Below are positions 5,107-8,987 of a stretch of 8,987 bases of DNA, one piece after another; position 1 is the stretch's first letter, and each line of letters starts with the position of its first letter. The stretch is taken from assembly GCA_030615705.1 (NCBI GenBank), contig JAUWYT010000044.1, forward strand, positions 1 through 8,987. Direction: 5' to 3'. Source of the DNA: Chloroflexota bacterium. Its GTDB lineage: Bacteria; Chloroflexota; Anaerolineae; VGOG01. Made by a program: the position numbers and the translations under genes. Under the pieces are notes generated by a model, which worked only from the letters and a program-made list of their open reading frames with translations, had not been told where the DNA came from and searched no databases.

Positions 5107-6090
5107 ATGCCATATTTGGATAACTTCGATCGCCCCATCAGCTATCTGCGCGTCTCGGTTACGGACCGCTGCAACCTGCGCTGCATCTACTGCATGCCGC
5201 CAGAGGGGATTCCCTGGCGTCTTCACAGGGAGATCCTGCGCTATGAGGAAATCGAGCGGGTGGTGCGGGCTGCGGCCAGCCTGGGCATCAGCAAGGTGCG
5301 TCTGACCGGCGGTGAGCCGCTGGTGCGCAAGGGTCTGGTGGGCCTGGTGTCCATGATCGCCCGTATCCCCGGCATTGACGACCTGGCCATGACCACCAAC
5401 GGCATCCTGCTCGCCCGCTACGCCGAGGAGCTGAAGGCGGCGGGCCTCAACCGGGTCAACGTCAGCCTGGACACGCTGAGACCAGAGCGGTTTCGCCGCA
5501 TCACCCGCCTGGGTGAGTTATCCGACACTCTGGAAGGCATCGCCGCGGGCAAGGACGCAGGGCTTGTGCCCGTCAAGGTCAACACGGTGGTGATCCGGGG
5601 CCTCAACGACGACGAGGTGGTGGACTTCGCTCGCCTGACCCGCGCCCCGGACTGGCACGTGCGCTTCATCGAGGTGATGCCGCTAGGCGACAACGCTGAC
5701 TGGGCTGGCAATGGTTACGTGCCGATGGGCGAGGTGCGGGAGAGGATCGAGAGAGAGCTAGGGGAACTGATCCCGGCCAGGCTGGGCGGCGGCGGCCCGG
5801 CCCGCTACTATCGCCTGCTGGGCACTCAGGGCACCATCGGCTTCATCACCCCCATCAGCGAGCACTTTTGCTACCAGTGCAACCGCCTGCGCCTCACCGC
5901 CGACGGGAAGCTGCGCCCCTGCCTCCTCTCGGATTACGAGATAAACCTCAGGACACCCCTGCGCCAGGGGGCAACCATTGAGCAGATCAAGTGCCTGATC
6001 GTCGAGGCCGTGCGCGCCAAGCCGGAGAGGCATCACCTGTCTGAGCAGGTCATACCTCAGGGGCGTACGATGTCGGAGATTGGGGGATGA
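5107..6090 (+). CDS. moaA: GTP 3',8-cyclase, molybdenum cofactor synthesis
   Basis: This radical S-adenosylmethionine enzyme converts GTP to 3',8-cyclo-7,8-dihydro-GTP, the first step of molybdopterin (and tungstopterin) synthesis; MoaC completes the next step. The 327-residue protein is full length. It shows the radical-SAM cluster C22-x3-C26-x2-C29, the SAM-binding G-G-E-P (68-71), the second iron-sulfur cluster C255-x2-C258-x13-C272 that binds GTP, and the C-terminal Gly-Gly tail needed for activity. The ATG at 5107 gives the typical N-terminus D-x-F-x-R-P-I-x-Y-L-R-x-S-V-T-D-R-C-N. No other moa or moe genes lie in the window. Together with wtpABC it marks the region as a molybdo/tungstopterin locus. 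Confidence 0.96.
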   Translation: MPYLDNFDRPISYLRVSVTDRCNLRCIYCMPPEGIPWRLHREILRYEEIERVVRAAASLGISKVRLTGGEPLVRKGLVGLVSMIARIPGIDDLAMTTNGILLARYAEELKAAGLNRVNVSLDTLRPERFRRITRLGELSDTLEGIAAGKDAGLVPVKVNTVVIRGLNDDEVVDFARLTRAPDWHVRFIEVMPLGDNADWAGNGYVPMGEVRERIERELGELIPARLGGGGPARYYRLLGTQGTIGFITPISEHFCYQCNRLRLTADGKLRPCLLSDYEINLRTPLRQGATIEQIKCLIVEAVRAKPERHHLSEQVIPQGRTMSEIGG

Positions 6091-6095
6091 AATTT

Positions 6096-6124
6096 TTGAC
6101 AACCTAATTCAGGTGTGATATAGT
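6096..6124 (+). promoter_or_regulatory. Promoter of the epimerase operon
   Basis: TTGACA (6096-6101) is followed by 17 nt and TATAGT (6119-6124), a near-perfect housekeeping promoter that begins only 5 nt after the moaA stop. It separates the sugar-isomerase genes from moaA transcriptionally. The expected start is near 6131, with a leader of about 23 nt. Confidence 0.85.
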
Positions 6125-6153
6125 TATCAGCACTTTCGCTGGAGGGAGTGGAT

Positions 6154-7002
6154 ATGAAGTACGGCGTCTGCAATTGGATCTTCGGAGATGAGTCGCTGGC
6201 CGAAACTGCGGCTCATTTGGCTGGCTTCGGCTACGACGGGTTGGAGCTGAAGGGCGATCTGGAATTCTATGATCCCGCCGAGGTCAAAGCTGTCCTGGAC
6301 GATCACGGGCTGGCGGTACTCTCCCTCACCCCAGGCGACGCGGACCTGCCGCATCCCGACCCCGAAGTGAGGGCCAAGGCGGTGGATTATTACCTGCGCC
6401 TGTTGGACTTCGCCACTGAGGTAGGAGCGCCCATCGTGGGATGCCACGGAGAAGTGGGGCGTATCCGGCCAGTGACCACCTACGAGCAGGAGTACGTGAA
6501 CTATGTGGTGGGAGCCCAGCGCGTCGCCGCGCGAGCTCAGGAACTGAGTGTGCAAGTGGCGGTCGAGGTTCTTAATCGCTATGAGTCCCACTTGCTAAAT
6601 ACCTCCGAGGAAGCAGTGCGCTTCGTTGAGGAAGTGGGAGCGCCCAACGTTGGCATTCTTTTAGATGCCTATCACATGAACATCGAGGAGGCGGACCTGG
6701 GCAGTGCCATCCTCGCGGCCAGGGAGCATCTGGTCCTTTTCCATGTCGCCGACTCCAACCGCCAGGCGGTCGGCCGTGGGCATACCGACTTCCTGGGTGT
6801 TATGCGCGCTCTCAAGGAAATCGAATACAACGGTGCTATCATAGTCGAGTGCACGGCCTCCGGCCCCGATCCCTTTACTCCGGTGAAGGGACAAGGTTGG
6901 CGAGAGGAGGTGGAGCGCTACGTCGAAGAAACCATTAGGTTATTGCGTCATTATGAAGCCATGACTCATGGCGAAATCGCGAAGGGGGGGGCAGATGATT
7001 GA
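6154..7002 (+). CDS. D-psicose/D-tagatose 3-epimerase-like TIM-barrel protein
   Basis: The 282-residue protein is a xylose-isomerase-like TIM barrel that probably epimerises a ketose or related sugar. The metal ligands can be placed at E138 (V-E-V-L-N-R-Y-E), D171 (L-L-D-A-Y-H-M-N-I-E-E), H197 (F-H-V-A-D-S-N-R) and E232. Their spacings (33, 26, 35) equal those I recall for the Agrobacterium D-psicose 3-epimerase (E150, D183, H209, E244). N-R-Y-E-x-H-x-L-N-T is also a hallmark of that group. The second catalytic motif is less canonical (V-E-C-T-A-S-G instead of M-E-P-F), so the substrate may differ. I chose ATG 6154 because GGAGGG (6141-6146) is well spaced for it; GTG 6148 directly abuts that site. 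It overlaps the next gene by 8 nt. Confidence 0.8.
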   Translation: MKYGVCNWIFGDESLAETAAHLAGFGYDGLELKGDLEFYDPAEVKAVLDDHGLAVLSLTPGDADLPHPDPEVRAKAVDYYLRLLDFATEVGAPIVGCHGEVGRIRPVTTYEQEYVNYVVGAQRVAARAQELSVQVAVEVLNRYESHLLNTSEEAVRFVEEVGAPNVGILLDAYHMNIEEADLGSAILAAREHLVLFHVADSNRQAVGRGHTDFLGVMRALKEIEYNGAIIVECTASGPDPFTPVKGQGWREEVERYVEETIRLLRHYEAMTHGEIAKGGADD

Positions 7003-7750
7003 GATCAGAGAGATCAACCCAGGAAACATCGCTGATTTCTACGTGGGATGCATCCCTCCAGAGAACGAGTATCTGCGGGCAGGGAGGGAATCGGGCACCT
7101 GGTTCATTGAGAGAGCAGGTCGGGGTTCAGGTGGTTTCGTGGCCTATGAGGACGGAAACCCGGTGGGCAGGGTGGAGTTCCATCGCCTGGAGGAGAGCTT
7201 TACCGCGGTCTCAGGCGATGATCTCTACTTCATGCCCTGCATCAACGTCTTAGCGGAAGCACAGAGAAAAGGTTGCGGTCGGACGCTGATGGAGAGGGTC
7301 TTTGAGGCGACCGCGGACAGGAAGGGCCTGGTGACGGTAACCGCCGAAGGCTGGATGCCCAGGGAGTTCTTCCTGAAGATGGGCTTCGAAATCGCCCAGC
7401 AGATGGGGTCCACCTACCTGTTGCTGAAAAAGCACCAGAGCGATGCCCAGTGTGCCTGGGTGCCGCTTGCCTTCTCCGCCCGGGACGAGCCGGGCAAGGT
7501 GAACGTGGAAGTGGTTATGAGCGATCAGTGTCCTTTCATGACGGCAAACTACCGCAAGCTGATGGCCAAGGCTGGAGAGCTCTCTGAGAAAGTCGAGGTC
7601 ACCGAGTACTTTCTCACTGACAGGGAGAGCTTTCGTAGGTACGGTGAGATGAATTTCTACATTGACGGCCAAGCGCCTTTTTTCGGCCCTGGTCGCGAGG
7701 AGGACCTGGAGAGGATCATCAGGGAGCAGTTGGAGAAGAAGGGGTTGTGA
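6995..7750 (+). CDS. GNAT acetyltransferase with C-terminal YoaP-like domain
   Basis: The 251-residue protein has an N-terminal GNAT domain with the acetyl-CoA binding motif Q90-R-K-G93-C-G95, preceded by a V-L-A-E strand and followed by a hydrophobic helix; F-x-K-M-G-F marks the end of the fold. The remaining 100 residues, after about 150, form a second domain containing V-V-M-S-D-Q-C179-P-F and N-F-Y-I-D-G-Q-A-P-F-F. They resemble the YoaP-type extension found on some GNAT proteins and look thioredoxin-like in outline. The acyl acceptor is unknown. ATG 6995 follows a G-rich ribosome binding site (6982-6991); an ATG at 6968 in the same frame lies inside the previous gene without such a site. 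It is cotranscribed with two TIM-barrel isomerase genes. Confidence 0.75.
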   Translation: MIEIREINPGNIADFYVGCIPPENEYLRAGRESGTWFIERAGRGSGGFVAYEDGNPVGRVEFHRLEESFTAVSGDDLYFMPCINVLAEAQRKGCGRTLMERVFEATADRKGLVTVTAEGWMPREFFLKMGFEIAQQMGSTYLLLKKHQSDAQCAWVPLAFSARDEPGKVNVEVVMSDQCPFMTANYRKLMAKAGELSEKVEVTEYFLTDRESFRRYGEMNFYIDGQAPFFGPGREEDLERIIREQLEKKGL

Positions 7751-7759
7751 GGTGTCAAC

Positions 7760-8596
7760 ATGTTACTTGGCTTCAACGGCGCAACCACCATGAAGGCCAC
7801 ACTGCCAGAGGATATTACCGCTGCTGGTGAGGCGGGTTTCAAAGCCCTCGAAATCTGGGCCGCGAAGATGGACACCTATCTGGCCAATCGCAGCCTCGAC
7901 GACCTCAACGCACTCTTCACTCAACACCGCGTCCAGCCTGCCAGCATCAACTCCATCGAGTTCATCACCTTCCGCTCAGCGGAGGACTACGCGCTGATCA
8001 AGGCCCGTTGCCACGAGCTATGTACCAGAGCCGATGCGCTGGGTTGCGACAAGATCGTCGTCGTGCCCAGTCCTACCCCGGAGGGAGGTGCCTCCTGGGA
8101 GGAGATCAAGGCGAAGTCGGTGCGGGTGCTGCGTGACCTGGCGGACATCGCCGCTCCCTATGGGGTGCAGTTGGCCTTCGAGTTCCTGGGCTTTGGCTGG
8201 TGCTCGGTGCGCACCCTGGGGCAGTGTTGGGAGATAGTGCAGGCGGTCAACAGGCCCAACATTGGCCTGGTCATAGACACCTGCCATTTTTTTGCCGGCG
8301 GCTCAGAGCTTCCGTCCATCGAAGCCCTCGATCCGGACAAGCTCCTCACATTCCACATCAACGACGTCGAGGCCCGGCCCAGGGAGACCATAGAGGATGC
8401 CCACCGTCTGCTGCCCGGCGAGGGAGTAATCCCGTTGGACGACATCCTATCTCGTCTCAAGGGAATCGGCTTCGACGGCCTCTGCTCCATCGAGCTGTTC
8501 CGGCCCGAATACTGGGAGCGCGATCCAGCGGAGTTGGCCACAGCAGCGCGGGCGGTGACGACAAAGGTGCTGAAACCCTATTTCAGGGTAGAGTGA
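7760..8596 (+). CDS. Sugar phosphate isomerase/epimerase family TIM-barrel protein
   Basis: The 278-residue protein belongs to the xylose-isomerase-like TIM-barrel superfamily that includes hydroxypyruvate isomerase, inosose dehydratase (IolE) and 3-epimerases. Candidate metal ligands are E141 (A-F-E-F-L-G), D173 (V-I-D-T-C-H-F-F-A-G-G), H199 (F-H-I-N-D-V) and E245 (S-I-E-L-F-R-P-E-Y-W). The H-I-N-D and P-x-E-Y-W segments are typical of this superfamily, but the exact reaction cannot be assigned. It starts 9 nt after the GNAT gene; GAGGTG (7749-7754) overlaps that stop codon and serves as ribosome binding site. It is the last gene of the three-gene operon from promoter 6096. No T-rich terminator follows it. 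Confidence 0.82.
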   Translation: MLLGFNGATTMKATLPEDITAAGEAGFKALEIWAAKMDTYLANRSLDDLNALFTQHRVQPASINSIEFITFRSAEDYALIKARCHELCTRADALGCDKIVVVPSPTPEGGASWEEIKAKSVRVLRDLADIAAPYGVQLAFEFLGFGWCSVRTLGQCWEIVQAVNRPNIGLVIDTCHFFAGGSELPSIEALDPDKLLTFHINDVEARPRETIEDAHRLLPGEGVIPLDDILSRLKGIGFDGLCSIELFRPEYWERDPAELATAARAVTTKVLKPYFRVE

Positions 8597-8608
8597 GCCA
8601 GGCCGGTT

Positions 8609-8637
8609 TTGACAAACTCAGGTCAAGGTGATACAAT
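8609..8637 (+). promoter_or_regulatory. Promoter of the solute-binding lipoprotein gene
   Basis: TTGACA (8609-8614) is followed by a 17-nt spacer and TACAAT (8632-8637), an excellent housekeeping promoter. Transcription would start near 8644, exactly where the repeat-rich leader begins. The leader before the ATG at 8833 is therefore about 190 nt. Confidence 0.87.
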
Positions 8638-8643
8638 AGCCGG

Positions 8644-8717
8644 TGAGGTAACGGGTTGCTAAGTCAATGAGGTAACGGACGATTCGTTAACCCGTTACTC
8701 ATTATCTCGTTACTCAT
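8644..8717. repeat. Direct and inverted GTAACG repeats in the leader
   Basis: TGAGGTAACG occurs at 8644-8653 and 8668-8677. CGTTACTCAT, nearly its reverse complement, occurs at 8693-8702 and 8708-8717. In addition AACCCGTTACTCA (8689-8701) can pair with TGAGGTAACGGGTT (8644-8657) with a one-base bulge. In RNA this gives two alternative or nested stems at the very 5' end of the message. It may stabilise the message or be a genome-wide intergenic repeat. Confidence 0.7.
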
Positions 8718-8740
8718 GTCCAACAGAGGTTCGTGGTTGA

Positions 8741-8804
8741 AAGGAGGTGGTGGCAGAGAAAACACATAGTTGCTGGCCTTCTGAGGGTTATGGTTAAACC
8801 CTCA
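8741..8804 (+). promoter_or_regulatory. Orphan Shine-Dalgarno and hairpin in the lipoprotein leader
   Basis: AAGGAGGTGG (8741-8750) is a very strong Shine-Dalgarno match with no start codon at normal spacing behind it; the lipoprotein start is 80 nt further on. TGAGGGTT (8782-8789) and AACCCTCA (8797-8804) form a perfect 8-bp hairpin with a 7-nt loop. The site could bind idle ribosomes or mark a lost leader gene. No function is shown. Confidence 0.45.
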
Positions 8805-8832
8805 ACAAATTCAATGAAGAAGGAGGAAAGAA

Positions 8833-8987
8833 ATGTCTTGGAAGAGAACAACGTTAGCGATCGTCTCCCTATGGGTGGTGCTGGCGATGTTAGCAGCTTG
8901 CGCCGCCCCGGCGCCAGAGATCATTGAGAAGGAGGTGGTCGTCGAGAAGCCGGTGGTCCAGACCGTGGTGGTCGAGAAGGAGGTGGT
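8833..8987 (+). CDS. ABC-type solute-binding lipoprotein, N-terminal part
   Basis: Fifty-one codons are visible before the window ends. They encode M-S-W-K-R, a hydrophobic signal core and a lipobox L20-A21-A22-C23, then the linker P-A-P-E-I-I-E-K-E-V-V-V followed by E-K-P-V-V-Q-T-V-V-V-E-K-E-V-V. Val/Glu/Lys linkers of this kind are widespread on ABC-transporter solute-binding proteins of Chloroflexota and hold the binding domain away from the membrane. The binding domain itself is missing, so the ligand is unknown. The isomerase operon upstream makes a sugar a reasonable guess. The ATG at 8833 follows GGAGGAAAG (8822-8830). It has its own promoter at 8609. Confidence 0.85.
   Translation, partial: MSWKRTTLAIVSLWVVLAMLAACAAPAPEIIEKEVVVEKPVVQTVVVEKEV

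Noticed and set aside
8644..8717. Repeat cluster as a possible CRISPR array
   Set aside because: The units are only about 10 bp, occur in both orientations and have unequal short spacers.
8733..8927. Open frame of 64 codons overlapping the lipoprotein start
   Set aside because: It starts upstream of the orphan Shine-Dalgarno, lacks its own site and is out of frame with the evident lipoprotein signal sequence.

Overview
The window looks like a bacterial chromosome segment, most likely from a member of the Chloroflexota. It is GC-rich. The lipoprotein that starts at the right edge has the V-V-E-K-[EP]-V-V linker typical of solute-binding proteins in that phylum, and the intergenic spaces hold short palindromic words. 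This placement is inferred from style, not proven.

Left part (1-4234): a tungstate/molybdate uptake locus. A partial minus-strand gene with one membrane segment runs off the left edge. Next comes a 127-residue protein built of two cysteine-containing repeats (240-623). A 480-bp leader follows with two copies of an RNA that matches the Moco (molybdenum/tungsten cofactor) riboswitch motif. The first copy is followed by an intrinsic terminator. The second is followed by a long hairpin and a possible Shine-Dalgarno-sequestering pairing. Behind them lie a binding lipoprotein (WtpA type), a permease and an ATPase. The natural reading is that cofactor sufficiency shuts off uptake of the metal, possibly at two successive checkpoints. 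The ATPase gene carries two extra palindromic segments that keep the reading frame. The larger shares a 64-bp core with a copy 3.7 kb upstream.

Middle (4258-6090): a minus-strand PIN-toxin/ribbon-helix-helix antitoxin pair with a near-consensus promoter, then a complete moaA for the first step of molybdopterin synthesis. moaA and the metal transporter serve the same cofactor, and the toxin-antitoxin pair sits between them. No Moco-type aptamer is visible in front of moaA.

Right part (6091-8987): a second theme, probably carbohydrate metabolism. A strong promoter drives a ketose 3-epimerase-like TIM barrel, an overlapping GNAT protein with an extra C-terminal domain, and a second TIM-barrel isomerase/epimerase. 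A new strong promoter and a structured 190-nt leader then precede the truncated solute-binding lipoprotein.
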